Shown piece by piece: positions 10,806 to 23,560 of a DNA stretch of 64,000 bases. Below the pieces are notes generated by a model. It was not told where the DNA came from and did no database searches. It saw only the letters and a program-made list of their open reading frames with translations. Source of the stretch: Saksenaea vasiformis B4078 (Eukaryota; Mucoromycota; Mucoromycetes; Mucorales; Saksenaeaceae); assembly GCA_000697055.1 (NCBI GenBank), contig JNDT01001781.1:124001-188000 (forward strand), written 5' to 3'. A program made the translations under genes and the position numbers. The first letter of the stretch is position 1; each line of letters starts with the position of its first letter.

Positions 10806-10852
10806 ATTGTTCATGGCTTCTGCGAGCGGTCAGTCTCACTGTTTAACGAATA

Positions 10853-13227
10853 ATGGTCCAAATGGCTGGTAAAAAGACACGAGTTTCTGCGCGTATAGTC
10901 AATCCTCCCTACATACCGAGGACTTTTCGTGTGGAAAAAAAGAGCCTCCTTAAGTTATATCCCGTGAAGCAGATCTATATGACACGTGTCGACATGCATG
11001 TCATATGTATACTGATGAATGCCGCTTTGACCTGAATACAGACAAACCAAACGCTACAATGACAGTGTTGCCTCTAGTGCAGCAGTTGGTCACACATTTC
11101 TCTCACTCAAATGCGAGAGAAATGCTTCTGTATAAATCTGAGTATGATCAGAGTAGCCATGGGACCGAATATCCTGAAGAGTTTGACAGAGAAGTGTATG
11201 CCGAGTACAAGCACTTGTTCACTAGCCCATATGATATCCCTCTGTAAATCTTCATTGATGGATGTAATATATTTCAAAAGAGACATCGGAGATTCACCGT
11301 AGATATAGCTGTGATCCTTAGTCTTTCACAAACAAACGACAAGTGGAGTCGGTGCTATCATAACATTCTGCGCAGATACCTGAACTTGCTGCAATCCCGA
11401 GGTCCCACGAACCAAAGGATCTATCAAACTTCCTAGATCCAATGATCCAGTAGCTCAAAGTTCTCTCTAGGAATGGAATAGAAATACATGTTGATGGCCA
11501 TATCTACTGCTGCAGAGTTCAATTCCTCATTGAAAGTGGAGATATTTCTGGAATCGGTGACTTATTCCATCACGATGGTTACAATTCAACGTATGGTTGT
11601 CGCATATGACACATCAAAGGAAACTGTGGAAGTAATGGCAGGATGTATTTCGTTGCATATATACAAAGATCCCTATTGAGGAAACCCATCCATTTTTATA
11701 ACGGGAATAAGATAAACATAATATGCTTACTATGCAGTTGATTTGTTGATAGCAGGAAATCAGAAATATGGCATGAAACATCCGACCTCGTTTGCTGAAC
11801 TTGATACATTCCACGGCTCTTTTTCTTTTGCGTATAACGAGATGTATTGCGTTGGGCACAGGCTGGCTCACCAAATGCGAAGTATAGTAGAAGTCAAGTT
11901 CAGTGTCGACAATCCATCGTTCCTGAAACTGCGATATCACAAGGAAATTGGGAAAGCAATGGAAAATCCTCAGCAATCTTCAGTGCCAAGGATCTTTGAA
12001 GGCCCGTCCATTGGTACGTATGACAACATCTATTCTAGTAGTAACCCTCTGATGGATATATAACATACTCCAGGATATGCAGTTGACTGGATGGTGTTTC
12101 TGCAATATATGATACCTGAGCAGCTGGATAAAACAGTGGCGCAAAACAACGACGCTTATCCAAGGAAGTTCAAAGTCAGGCCAAGGCCGCCGCGCTCTCC
12201 CCAGCAAGAAGCTTGTACCTTCGTTCTATAGTACCAGATCTCAGTCATCGACATCCAAGCCATTGACAAGGGAGCATTACAGGTGGTGTTGCATTACATA
12301 ACCTTACACACGCTTCTGTATATATCTAGGTGCGTCAACATATGGCATACTTTTCTGAAGCAGCACGCGACATCCAGAGCGTTTACCATGAACGAGCATC
12401 TGCTGACACACCTTTCCGCTGCAATCGCTCACCTTGGCCCTTTACGATATTGCAGCACCCGACCCATGGAAAGAGTAATTGGAACGCTAAAGCCAAGAAT
12501 AAAGTCTCGCTCAAAAGCAGATGCTTGTGCTGCCAATGCACTGGTGTATTTATCTGCTGCAATGTTCTTTGATCGCTATAGCACGTGTTTTGATCGTGCA
12601 ATAAGCTCTCGAACGCACATAATCACAGGGACCAGTGAAAATCAAGTTTGCTTGAAATTATATGAAGCTTCCAGTCTAGATCGTCAATGTGGAAGGCATT
12701 TGGAAAAGTTCATCAACGACTTCGGGTACCGTGAGGGTGTGTGATCAGAGACGCTTAACCGTGAGATACACGTTGCTAATCAAGCCTATGTGCGACAAGC
12801 CAAATACTCCAGCGCAAACGATCATTCCTCTGCCTCTGGGATGGTGAAGTTTAGTTTACCAGTGGACGCGAACGTAAGAAGAGGTGCACATAGCGAGACC
12901 GTCAACGAATGGAAGTCATTTTTCGGAGAAGTGCAATCATTCTTCGCTCACAAGCAGAACGGTAATCAGCAGATCCTCTGCTTTGTGGAGATCAACACTG
13001 TTGTTGCCATCGTCAACGGCATTCCATTTGGATCTCTGCAGCAGCGCAAGTTGTACGTAACCAAAGCGGAGTGTATCGATTGCCAGACGGGAATTCTTCC
13101 ATCTATAACGCAAAAAGAGAAAGGATATCATATATTTCCTGATATGTTTATGCAAGACATTAGTGTTGGTGATTGTAGAAAAATATATAGTTTCTGGCAA
13201 CGCAAACTTGTTTTCAGGAAACAGTAG
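10853..13227 (+). pseudogene. Decayed Tnp2/DUF4218-type (CACTA-like) transposase
   Basis: A series of short collinear frames broken by stops and shifts encodes pieces of one transposase: 11005-11247 (PLVQQLVTHFSHSNAREMLL, like the Tnp2 N-terminus), 11743-12063 (DTFHGSFSFAYNEMYCVGH, the region that in relatives reads DxMH), about 12070-12140 (DWMVFLQYMIPEQ), and 12283-12744 (NEHLLTHLSAA, then LRYCSTRPMERVIGTLKPRI, the DUF4218 signature). 12790-13227 continues as a ragged C-terminus. No continuous ORF survives and no terminal inverted repeats were identified, so it is inert. Family assignment comes from motif recognition only. Confidence 0.6.
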
Positions 13228-14260
13228 CGCTTTTGCCTGTCCCATTCTGCTGGCCCTTTTCCCAGAGCGCCGTTCTGGTACGCTTTTGGATCTCGGGCAT
13301 TTCCGGGCATTATTCCGAGCGGCGGACGCTCTCAAGCTCCAGCTCAACTGTTCTGGGGTTAATGGTATTACAGTGCAAGAATTGCCTCTCGTCCATATAT
13401 GTCGGCATATCGGCACCCTGCCCATCCGCCTCAAACCTGATTGGAGGAAATCACTAGTCAAAGAGGCCTACATCTATGACCTCCACACTGGTTGTTTGCG
13501 CACTCGCACTACACAAGAACGAGGTAGACAACGCAACAAGTTCATAGCCTTTCTCAGAACAGTAAAAGAGGGTAGCTCTTGGCAAATTTGCGATGGATTC
13601 CAATAACTTCTGCGCGTCCAAGAGAATCCGACGGATACCCCTTTCCCTCCACCGCTAGCCAACTTCAGCCCTATGGTCTCTTCGCCTCTGGCGATCCACT
13701 CTCGGCCTTGACCCGTCGGGCCTTCCGCCAGGCACAGCTATCGGCCCTGAATAGCCTATCGCCTCAATATCCTCGCGCGACGTCCAAAGCATGGCGTAGC
13801 TTCTGGACAGCGACTTTTCCCTTCAAAGCCCACACGCTACTGTGGCGCACTTATCACAACAGTCTCCCGTACCGATCTCGTTTGCATGCAATAGCGCCCA
13901 CTCGATTTCCAACCGCCAATTGCTCCCTCTGCGGTCAGACTGAAACGCGTAAATATCTCTTGTGGTCGTGTCCACAAAAATAAATCATCTGGACTCGTCT
14001 AATCTGCCAGATTCTTCTCTCACCCACTTCACTCACTCCTGCACATCTCTTCACCGTCAGTCCATCCCCCGCTCCCTCTACACTCCCACCTCAACATCGA
14101 TTTCTGCTCCTTCCTCGCCTGTATCACCGTGACCATATGGCATGCCCATTGGGACTCGGTTTTCAACCCCACTCCTTTTCACCCCTCCCGCATCATTGCC
14201 AAAGGCATCCTTCTTCTCCGCAAAATTAGTTTAGAAAATTCAATAAATCATAGTTAGTTA
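13228..14260 (+). mobile_element. 5'-truncated LINE fragment (C-terminus of ORF2 with zf-RVT-like end)
   Basis: Two overlapping frames (about 13228-13606 and 13579-13983) read as the end of a non-LTR reverse-transcriptase ORF: a block with WRKSLVKEAYIYDLHTGCLR, then SFWTATFPFKAHTLLWRTYHNSLPYR and CSLCGQTETRKYLLWSCP, the RT-associated zinc-binding domain (CxxC...H/W..CP). A frameshift separates them and a stop follows the z-binding block. The tail ends in an A/T-rich stretch with AATAAA (about 14241), as expected of a LINE 3' end. The left edge directly abuts the transposase remnant, so it probably inserted there. Confidence 0.65.
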
Positions 14261-14406
14261 ATCTTATACATGTGGCCGCAAATCGCGGCACTAAATAAAT
14301 CATTCTACACACGAAAACGTAGAGTTTTTGCAAGAAACTTAGAATTGATGCGCGGCTCCAACAAAAAGTGTCATGATATCTACAAAAACGTCAATACCTT
14401 TGATCT

Positions 14407-16871
14407 TCACCTTATTCCTTGCTTACCCTGCCATGAGAATTCTCCCATCGCCTCATTAAGATCAAAGGAGCGCTCTCCCTCGGAACTCGGCTCCTGCTCG
14501 CCTCGGCTTTCGCGCAGGAGTTTGTGGAACATGTCAATGACGGGAATAATGGATGGCTGCATATCATCCATTTAGTATCTAATCAAAAATCGAGTGCACA
14601 TACATCAGTAATAAACGTTTGGATTTCCGGAAAAATGCATTTAAGTCGCTCCAGCTGTTTCTTCGCAGTCGATTCTATATCAACGTCGCCGCTGTGAAGG
14701 TTTAGAAAAATCCATACTTGTACTTGAGTGATACAGTAGTCTATTGCTATGTTAACATCCTCATTGACATTCATACGCATCAACTTACGTGCTAAGGACC
14801 AGCCGAAGCACAACATTGATTCGTAGTCAATGGCATCCATGATATCAACGGTTGTTGCGATCGCATGGTGACATTCGATAGGCATAGCTATCGAGAACCC
14901 ATCGTACGATTTACTTATTCTGATAAAAGGACGTTGCAGAAGTAGCGTAACTGCTTCGTACATCATATGTAAAATCCCTCCTGTAGTATCATGGTGTTAG
15001 TACGTTGTTGAGGTCTCCTTTTTCTCTTACCTCCATTGTTTAATTTTGCCGCTAAGCTAATAGTTATATCTTTCTGTCGTAATTTATCCAAGTCTTCTAT
15101 CGTTAACTGAAGCGGCTCCGGCAAGTTTTTCTCCCACTCCTTCAGACTCTGTTCCAGCCGCGTGGCAACTTCTTTTAACCGGTATTCTTTATTCGTAATA
15201 GCGCGTATCCCTGGAGAGTACAGTGACCGTAGCACGTCACCCAATATGATAGATAGCTTAATGACTTCAAGAAACGGGGACGGAGACGGCATATCAGGAT
15301 ATTCGATGTCGCATTCGTCATCTGCTACCGTTAGAGGTCTTGTTTTCAATGAGTCAGCTACCATCCTTCCATTTGCCCATGCTTGTTACCTGCCCAGTGC
15401 TGCACATATCCATCGATCAACCACATATGCTGCCCACCATAGCCGTTTCTCCGACTCGGTATGCTGTAACACGCTTCCCCACTGAGCCATTGATCGATGC
15501 AGTCCTAAGTCCTGCGCCTATAGAATATTGATTTGTTGAAGATCAATCATAATAAAGGCTGCTGACTTACCATTTTGATTCCGATACTGCTGGTTATCCA
15601 GTCTTTGCTTTCTGGACCCCACCTGTCTGCATTGGCTGCGCTGACCATGATGGTCTGAATTGCCTGTATAGTTGGGAAAGGGAAGTTTATCTCGTACTTC
15701 TCTTCCAGCTCTTCATAAAAATGTTGGTAAAGCTCATCTTTATGAACACGATGCTTTCTTGCTACAGGGTCAGATTCGTCCAGAAAACGACAAGCAACTC
15801 TGCATAGACTTATAATTAATGACATGGATACTGGTTTTGATCCCGTGCGATAAGCTTTGTAAAAATCGTCCTTGTCTACTATCGGCAAAATGGTGTTCAT
15901 TTTGGAGAAATAACTAAGAATAAGTGCATAAGTGTTTTCTTCTACCATAGGGTCATGCTTACATGTCTAATAATCGGTCCATGATCTCTTTGTGCGGCAA
16001 ACCCCATACGGTTTGTTGGTCTTTGCCGCTGTAATCAAAATTTTCAATCATCAAATCGTCTTGCTCCCCTTCTACACGATATCCTAAGTCGACTGCGCGA
16101 AATTCTTGCGTCATAGGAAGCATGCGACTAATTAAATAGTAACCAGACGAACTGCCCAAGTAAATAAGCTTGTTGGTCAAATCGGATGGCGACTCTTTGT
16201 GGAGACCCTTCGCCAGCTTCATCCTTTTTGCCGAACAGTCCGAACCTTCTTTATTTTCAGACTCATATTCGGATGTGACACCTGAATCTTCATCATCGTT
16301 CAAATGCATGGCTCTTAGGTCTGAAGGTACGCTACCCGACTTGGTAAGATCGAGCAGCAAATCTTCAATGCGTTGCATTCGATCCTCCAGTTCTTCCGCG
16401 TAAGATTTTGGAGCTCCGCGTTTTACAGCGGCCTAACATGATGCGTCCTAAATCATGCCTGCTGCTTTACGTTGCCTTCTCACCTCGTTAAATGTACAAT
16501 ATTTCCCGTAACCATAGCAGGGTGTGCAAGGACTATCAGGATAATTGGGATTATAGTTGCACCTATAGGTCTTTGTTAATAGATGCTATCAAGATTCAAA
16601 AACGGTGTACTTCGTCTTCTTCTTACGGCACAGATCACCTGCAGGGAAATAAATTCTCGTAAGTGGACACGAAGAAAATAAATTATACCTTACAAGCTCT
16701 GTTTTTTCTTGGACGTTTGCCTCCGGATAATGAGAGCTCTTTCTCACGAATCACGTCATGCTGCGGAATGGATTGTGTAGATTTTGTAATGAACGCGTCA
16801 TCGCCGGTTGCTCGAGTTTGCTGAGTATATGGAGTTGATGCTAGCGAGGCACGGTTGACATTAGGATTCAT
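14407..16871 (-). CDS. Zn(II)2Cys6 fungal-specific transcription factor
   Basis: Nine exons on the reverse strand: 16694-16871, 16611-16638, 16484-16562, 15963-16432, 15571-15913, 15390-15517, 15031-15338, 14604-14980, 14407-14556; 686 residues, all phases consistent. The N-terminal zinc cluster CX2CX6CX10CX2CX6C is split across exons 1-3, one of them a 28-nt micro-exon (CDLCRKKKTK). A coiled linker (EELEDRMQRIEDLL) follows, then the Fungal_trans middle homology region: LLDIYFSKMNTILPIVDKDDF, AQDLGLHR, LWWAAYVVDRW and GRPLTVADDECD. It should be a nuclear DNA-binding regulator; its targets cannot be inferred. Exon 8 contains a possible further 42-nt intron (GTAAGT...CATAG within about 14743-14785) that is in frame either way. 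A LINE tail ends about 150 bp beyond its stop. Confidence 0.88.
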
Positions 16872-18801
16872 GTTGCCAACACCACTACACTGTAAGACCT
16901 CCCTCGAACTTTACGTATAATTAGGTTAGTTATACTTCAAATCCCGAAGAGAACGTTGGGTAGCACCATCAGTATTTGTGTTCTTACACAGTCAAACGAC
17001 CGGTTCTCAGGGAAGATTAATCATATATAGAGTTCGAGATGCTAGATCAAACCATTATACCGATGCGTACGCTCAGGAACGGATAGCCTAAACCCCATTT
17101 GAAGATCTCGCTAACGATTGTAATTGCATTTTGAATTGAATTGGATTACGATACGTTGTCTTTCACAAGGTCATGTACCTGATTTCCAGGGGAATATCCA
17201 GGTCTCTAAAAACCTCTTCAATGTCAATCTAAGCAATTACTGTCTCTCACATATAAGAAGATAGGTATCTGTTAATACCGAGAGAAGCTCTGTATCCATG
17301 ATTCCATAGGATATACTGATCCCACTACGGAATCTATGATTCGTGCTCTGTTTCTTTAACGCAGTATCCATCATAGAGGACTCAGTAAATAGCATCTTAT
17401 AAAGAGTTCCTGATAGTTACTAATACAAAAGGCATTCAGAATCCATGGTCCGTACTCTAGGGAATTTCGGAAAAAGACTTGGTAGTAAACTGATTGTGGG
17501 ACGAAATCCATCTGCATCTTATAAAAATGATGTCGGATAGGGCGAAATGGGTCTTGTCCATGGAGATCTGCTACTATAGGGCCAAACTTATAAATGATCT
17601 TTCGCCTTTTCCCTTAGTCCGGTTTGTTGGCTCGATAGCGTAGATCAAACGTGAAGCATGACTCAAAGTCAGCATGGTTGTTAAGATAACTCAAGAAACA
17701 ATTAAGCAAAACTGATGTCTGCGTCACAAAAGCTTCTTATGAAAGTATCTTCAGATAACCAGATTGAGCAGGATCTTTCTGGCTATTCAGGTAGTGTCAC
17801 CCACAGCCTATGAAAAATGCCACTATTGCTCGTAAAGATACGGTTCGTACGCTATAACGGGCATAGGCGAGGACGCACGCGTTCTGGATGTGTACCAGGG
17901 ACTGTAGGGGTCACTTTGGGATATGCGAAGACGTAGGGATACCGTCTTTGTATATGGACCTCGGTAGGTGGAGATGGCACTGTTTAGGAATATAAACGTC
18001 AAATCATAGCAGGACTGATTTCTAAGAAAGTTCCACCACGGTGTGCCATTAGCAACCTCTTTATGCTTCACCGGTGGTGAAGATCATTTTTAACTGCATC
18101 AAGTATCACATAGTTGTCTGTGTCTATGTAAAACATGCTCCCATCGTATCATCGGTCCAAATAGCTTTGCTCAGTATGTAAATCTCAAGTTTCATTAATT
18201 TAACACGAAATATGATCAAATACGGCATCAGGATCCACAGGATCATTGAATCTTTCCATTATTCTCAAGAAGAAGGAACCGTCTGCTGACAACTCTTGTT
18301 TTTCTTTCGTATATGCAGCAGGCCCATGTTAATCATTGTAGAAATGATATTCCGTCGAGTGATATCCACCAAGCTTATCGAGCAACTTCTATTTATTAGC
18401 TGCGCTCGTGTCACTACTTCGATTGGATAATGTACATACGTATTTAACGTTCTCCTTTTGAAATGCGTGAATTCCTCACGAAAAATCTGTGAAGATTCAG
18501 TATCATTTTTGACCTCGCAATAATGGCAGTTTATATAAAATAGGTGCTGAGAGATCCGGGGCGTTCCGCCATGATGGAAGATATCAGGAACTCTGAGTCC
18601 AGTAAGAGATCCTAGTTCTCTCAAACCAAGGAGGAATCGGAGTTCATATATTGTGCTATGGAATGACCAAGTTGCCGCATTGTATCGTTTAAAAAGAACC
18701 TTGTGACACTGACAAAGCCAAAATTGGTCTTTCTCATCTTCTCACAGCAATTTTTTCTTCTTTTTTTCTTTGTTCCTTCTTTCCCTCCTATCTGCAATGT
18801 C
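16872..18801. other. Gene-poor intergenic stretch
   Basis: About 1.9 kb, AT-rich, only short non-conserved frames. Degenerate short repeats occur at 17280-17470 (variants of GGAATCTATGATTCGTGCTCT / AGAATCCATGGTCCGTACTCT), perhaps decayed transposon sequence. The last 100 bases before 18802 are pyrimidine-rich and are probably the 5' UTR of the next gene. Confidence 0.45.
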
Positions 18802-19945
18802 ATGTACGCCTATGATTCAGTAAATCCGGATAGCTATGATGCTTATTATCGTCATCATCCTATGAATCCTCTTGAAGCTCAGGCGGCATACATGCCTGCA
18901 CATGCACGGAGACCACAGCGGCGGTTATCAAGATCAAATTCTTCTGGACACAACAGACGTCGGAAATACGAGGAGGTTAGAATCAAAGAAAAAAGAAATA
19001 GACGTCATGCTTTCGAAAGCTCTGATTTGAAACTCTAAGGATATCCGTGTGCGCCGTGCTTCCTATCATGAAGATGAAACGTATTTTGATGGCGACGACT
19101 ATCTGATTGAGCAACGGCAGAGAGAAGCTGCAGAGAATGCTATTAGAAACCAAATGATATTATCGTACGAAGAAGAACCAGTTGCCCCCATATCGTCTAT
19201 TTTGTCCCCAACTGATGTCAGTTCAACAAGTGAAGATGTGTCCTCTTCTCTGGCAACTCCTCCGTCGCAATCGTCACAATTCCTATCTACTTCTGCAGCA
19301 TCCCCACAGAAACCCCGGCGCCGCTGGCCCTTCTCTTTTCTTTTAAGGCGACCATCGTTCACCCCCGCGCCATCACCGTCACAATCTGTCAGCACCACGA
19401 CTAGTTCTCAGTCTTCATCCTCCAATAGCCGATTAAGCACCATGCAAAACACCCTGAACGTTGATTCAGGTGGTAACCGTCATAATGGACTAAACACGGG
19501 CAGCCTGTTGGCAAAAGGGGTGCCTCAAATGGCTCAGTCACCAACGGTGGATACAAGACTAGCTGAACTTGACCGGCTTTGGGTTTTCCGATCCAAAGGA
19601 AGCAAAACTGACAACAATCGACAACTCGGTAACGTGTGGACCGCTTTTGACTACGATAATCAGCAGCTTCTCGCAGAGCATGAACGAAAACTGCAAAGCC
19701 GAGCTCACTCTGTCGATGTGGGTGTTGAGCTGTTCGATAGTCATATTCACCAGGCTCAGCTACCGATTCTTGTCCTTACGAGCCGACGAACCTGTTATTA
19801 TCCAACTGACACCACTGGTAATCATATAGGGACATTTGAAGTAACTTGTTTGGAGAATACTCCCAATGTCGAGCTCGTTTACAGGCAATATGGGAGCCAT
19901 TTTCATCATCCTCATCATCGCCATTCTCCAAGTACCCCTTCGTAG
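18802..19945 (+). CDS. Hypothetical Ser-rich protein with WWE-like C-terminal region
   Basis: Two exons, 18802-18975 and 19040-19945, 359 residues. The upstream in-frame extension (18703) is translated poly-pyrimidine leader and is rejected. The N-terminus is Tyr/His-rich then Arg/Ser-rich (QRRLSRSNSSGHNRRR). The middle is a long Ser/Thr/Pro low-complexity linker. The C-terminal 130 residues look folded: LDRLWVFRSKG...VWTAFDYDNQQLLAEHE...VELFDSHIHQAQLPILVLTSRRTCYYPTD. The W...W-x-x-FD-x-x-NQ-x-x-L-E pattern with a following beta-strand resembles a WWE domain, which binds poly-ADP-ribose or ubiquitin-pathway partners, but the match is by eye and weak. A His-rich tail (HFHHPHHRH) follows. Function unknown. 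Confidence 0.65.
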
Positions 19946-20503
19946 GAAGCATCTGCCTTTACATATATTCATGTCGTTGCATTGAAAACATCCAAAAATA
20001 GTGATCGATTTTTCACCAATTGTTTCGTCTCCATGTTCACTTCTGTGACAAGCTACATTTCGGCATTGACAAATATTCAGCTCTGGTACACAAAAGCTTT
20101 TAATCCAAGACATCGATGCATCCAAAATGCTGCTTCGTTATCGTATTGATGATGATGATGATCCTGACAGGAGAAAATCTAAAAATTTCAAGCGATCATC
20201 ACGGAAAAACAATAGCTAAGAACAGTTTATCCGATGTCGATGATTGCATGCTCAAATTTGAAAAAATGAGTATAGTGCTGTCTTTAAAAAGTTTGCATAT
20301 ACAATCCATGCATTGCCCTTTTTATGCTAAATACGTACGGCCTATGCGCTTAGGTCGTGAGCTCGTTATTTTAATTTATCGGTCTCTCTCTAGATGGTAG
20401 TAATTCCAGTGTACGTCTAAATGACAGTAAAACTTAAGGATAACATTTTGTGTTTGCAACTTGTAGCCAAAATAGTATTTACCTTCGTTTTTTAAATAGT
20501 AGG
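19946..20503. other. Intergenic between convergent genes
   Basis: Holds the 3' ends of the WWE-like gene and the SMPD4 homologue. A GAT repeat lies near 20147-20162. Nothing else recognised. Confidence 0.4.
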
Positions 20504-23190
20504 TTAAAATACAATACAAATGACGATATACAATGCAAGTAGTACATAAACCAAGTTGACGGGTGCTGCTAACGGCCGTATCGTCAATCGTCGAGGCAGA
20601 ATGCTTGACTCATTTGTTACCCATCTACAATACTAGATAGAATACGTCAGACCAATACTGAAGTTGTGTATAGTCCAATCTTACATGACTATTCATCCAA
20701 TCGTCTACAGCTATGCACCAGCGCACCAGAATGGTCATCTCGTACGATCTCACCCGGCTTTCATAGCGAGGCCCTATCCCTCGTACACCACGCTTGCTGC
20801 ATAGCAATTTACCTTGCTTCACTTTTAATTTTTCTTCCTCAGTCAATCGTTCTGTCTCGCAGAACATCTCTTTGTATACTGCTTCATCCCAGATGGGCAC
20901 TTTTCTTGGCGTTGGACTAGTAGGCATCGTCGTAAACTTTTGTGCAGCATCAGACAGCTTTCAGTGGATAGCCAGTCAGTCATTTGACACATAGCTTCTA
21001 GTCCTAATTTACCCGAAACACAGTGGTAAACCGATCGACTGCCTTATCCAATTCCTCGACATATTTTGCTGCTTTCTTGGAATCATTGCTGACTGGAACC
21101 CATAACTCATGAGATTGTGCCAATTTGTTGGCTGGTTTCTTTCGGCTGTCGACAGCTTGGCGAATCGCATTCACAGTAGCCACTAGATTTTTTGAGCGAA
21201 GATACTGATCTTTGATATAAAGATTGACTGGTCTACTGGTCGGACTTTCCACGAGCTGAATGTAACTGGAGTAAGATTCATTGATATTGGGTTGAATACG
21301 TTCCAGTCTGGATCTACACTTTTTGGCAATTTCGTCAACTGATCCTATATCAATAGGATGCATAGCAGATTCCCCACCATGACCATATGCTTTTGCAAAT
21401 ATGCTTTCAATTAATGCCAGCACATCAATCAAACCTTCCGTTTGTAGGATATTGAGCAGACGGGAGACGATCCGTAGGTGGCACCCCATGCTTGCCTCCA
21501 TTTCTCGTGCAGGTAACATTGCTGATGTTGCCGTTGGTACCGGTGCTGATGATGGCACCGATACTGGTGCGGCATATGTACTCATCGGTCTAGTAGGGGT
21601 ACTTGGAGTAGTTCGCTCATAACTCCTCAGTTTATCTGCGTACGGGAATCTAGCTAGTCGCTCCAAAATTGTGTCTACTAGCAGTATGTAATAAATTGCA
21701 TTATCCACAATAAAAGAACCCCATCCATCTTGTATCGGCCTATACATGAAAGCTTCGTTCGTATGCGGTTGCGCGCCTTGTTTCCATGGGGCTGCCCACA
21801 TGCACCAGAGATCGATAACCTTAAGCGGTTGTTGAGACCAACGGTTCTCAAGGTTTCTAGGAGTCAATTACCTGCTTATAATCATCATTCATGGCCCAAT
21901 TGATAGTCAATCGGGAGAGAAACATATACAGTTCGTCTTTCACAGACGTGTACACCATTTGATATTTTGTGTCTGACCAATTTTTGTCTGCGCATCGACG
22001 AAGGTCACCGCTAACGACGTATCTGACGAATATCGCAATCACGTTCATTAATTCTGCACTGAGCCTTTGGTTAGGAGGGATCCATGATGTTCGTATCCAT
22101 AGTTCGATACACGCGTCAAGGAAAAATGTCTGAATAATAGGGTGGAAGCCATTTTCTCTATCATCGTATCCAATAAATCGATTAAGGTACTCATATAAGA
22201 TCTCTCCATAGACGCTACACATAAGTGTTCGTGGTCGTCCAGCTGTTATATCGGGTAAGGAGGGATTCAAAGTCAAACGATGATGCTCCATTGAATGTGC
22301 TTCTAGAAGGACATGCGCTAAATTTGAGGATATAGACGCGGGTTTCGTCGGCAAGATGGTTGTCGCTCGCGTTGACGATGTTCCAGGTACAGATTTTATA
22401 GGTGTCGCTGTTGATGGCGCTCCTGGAAATGCTGAAAATACGGGTGCCTTCGTTGGGGAATAGACCGAAGTTGATCTGGTTGGAAGAGATTCTGGTACGG
22501 TCAAAGTAGACCATGTCGGCGTACTAATGAAGTAGTATAGATAGAACTGAATCATATTCAGTTTGATGCAATATCGTGCTGATTGAGAATTTGTCATCTT
22601 CAAGGAACGCTTTGTGGCAGCCAAACGTGTATACGTGCCATTGGAGAAGTCAGATTTGATTTTGTGTGTGCAATCATGATAAAGACGAGGTAAGAGGTGA
22701 AGAGCCCCGGATTCTAAGGCTTTCAATATATCCTCCTATCGTTGGTTGAGCAAAGTTGTGACACCAAAAGAGTGTCTCACACATACCGGAAGACTGCTTG
22801 TGCCCAAAGTATAAGAGTATTCCGGATATTTGCTCAACCTCAACATAGCGGCGAAGAAGGCACTATCGTAACGTAGCAAAGAGTGTATTGCGGCATTTTG
22901 CTGGGAATGGGTTTCGGTTTGCAATAATCCTCTGTAGAACTGCAGGTTAGGCATTCCAACCACTGTGGTACAGTCAATGGACCTCATGCACTAAAGTAGT
23001 ACATGTTGCATTACCTTGTGGAAGGGGTACCAAAGATGTAGAATAGCAGATCTGGCAATGCCACGTGGAATGCAACGGCTTTCTCAGGACATAAGGGCTC
23101 AGCAGCGACGATGTAAAGCGCGCAATATTCCAGCAGATACTTGCAGGTGTCAACGACGCTGCGATCTCTAAGGAACTGAAAATCGCTCAT
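20504..23190 (-). CDS. SMPD4 homologue (neutral sphingomyelinase 3 family)
   Basis: Six exons (reverse): 23015-23190, 22787-22982, 21872-22735, 21013-21819, 20685-20936, 20504-20632; 807 residues, comparable to animal SMPD4. Blocks that align by eye with the family in order: SLPEDILKALESGALHLLPRLYHD, LNMIQFYLYYFIST, FLDACIELWIRTSW, VIDLWCMWAAPWKQG, DGWGSFIVDNAIYYI, a Tyr-rich RSYEMTILVRW block, NSHYCRW, and a C-terminal membrane anchor (NLVYVLLALYIVICIVF). In animals the protein sits at the ER/nuclear envelope; sphingomyelinase activity is debated, and fungi lack classical sphingomyelin, so the substrate here is open. A Ser/Thr/Pro linker interrupts exon 3. Phase requires a very short (32-nt) intron 1, the least certain junction. 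Confidence 0.82.
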
Positions 23191-23560
23191 CGCTCGCGTT
23201 CAGGAGAGGTCGAACCTTGGAAAAGAGCGTAAATCCGGGCTGTGACGCGTTTTAAGCGTCTCTCTCGCTTTCACGGTACGTGCAGAAGTGCGATTGTCCA
23301 ATCAATTCAATGACAACGCTTTTGGCTGCATCTCAGAATGCATGGTTCGCGCACAGCGCAAGGCTGAGTACATTCTATAAGAGCGGGAATCGCAGATGTA
23401 ATGGGATAGGTCGAATAATAAATCATGAATCGCTGTACAATCGTGATCCTTTGCGGAGGATAGTCGTTATGCCGCCATGAGCATTGTTTGAACGAAAAGG
23501 CGTATTTTGCAGACATCTATAACTTCAGCTAGTTACGAAATAGATGACATGATCATACTA
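23191..23560. other. Upstream region of the SMPD4 homologue
   Basis: No gene found. Together with 24264-24784 it forms the divergent promoter space between the SMPD4 homologue and URB1, into which repeat copy C has been inserted. Confidence 0.4.
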
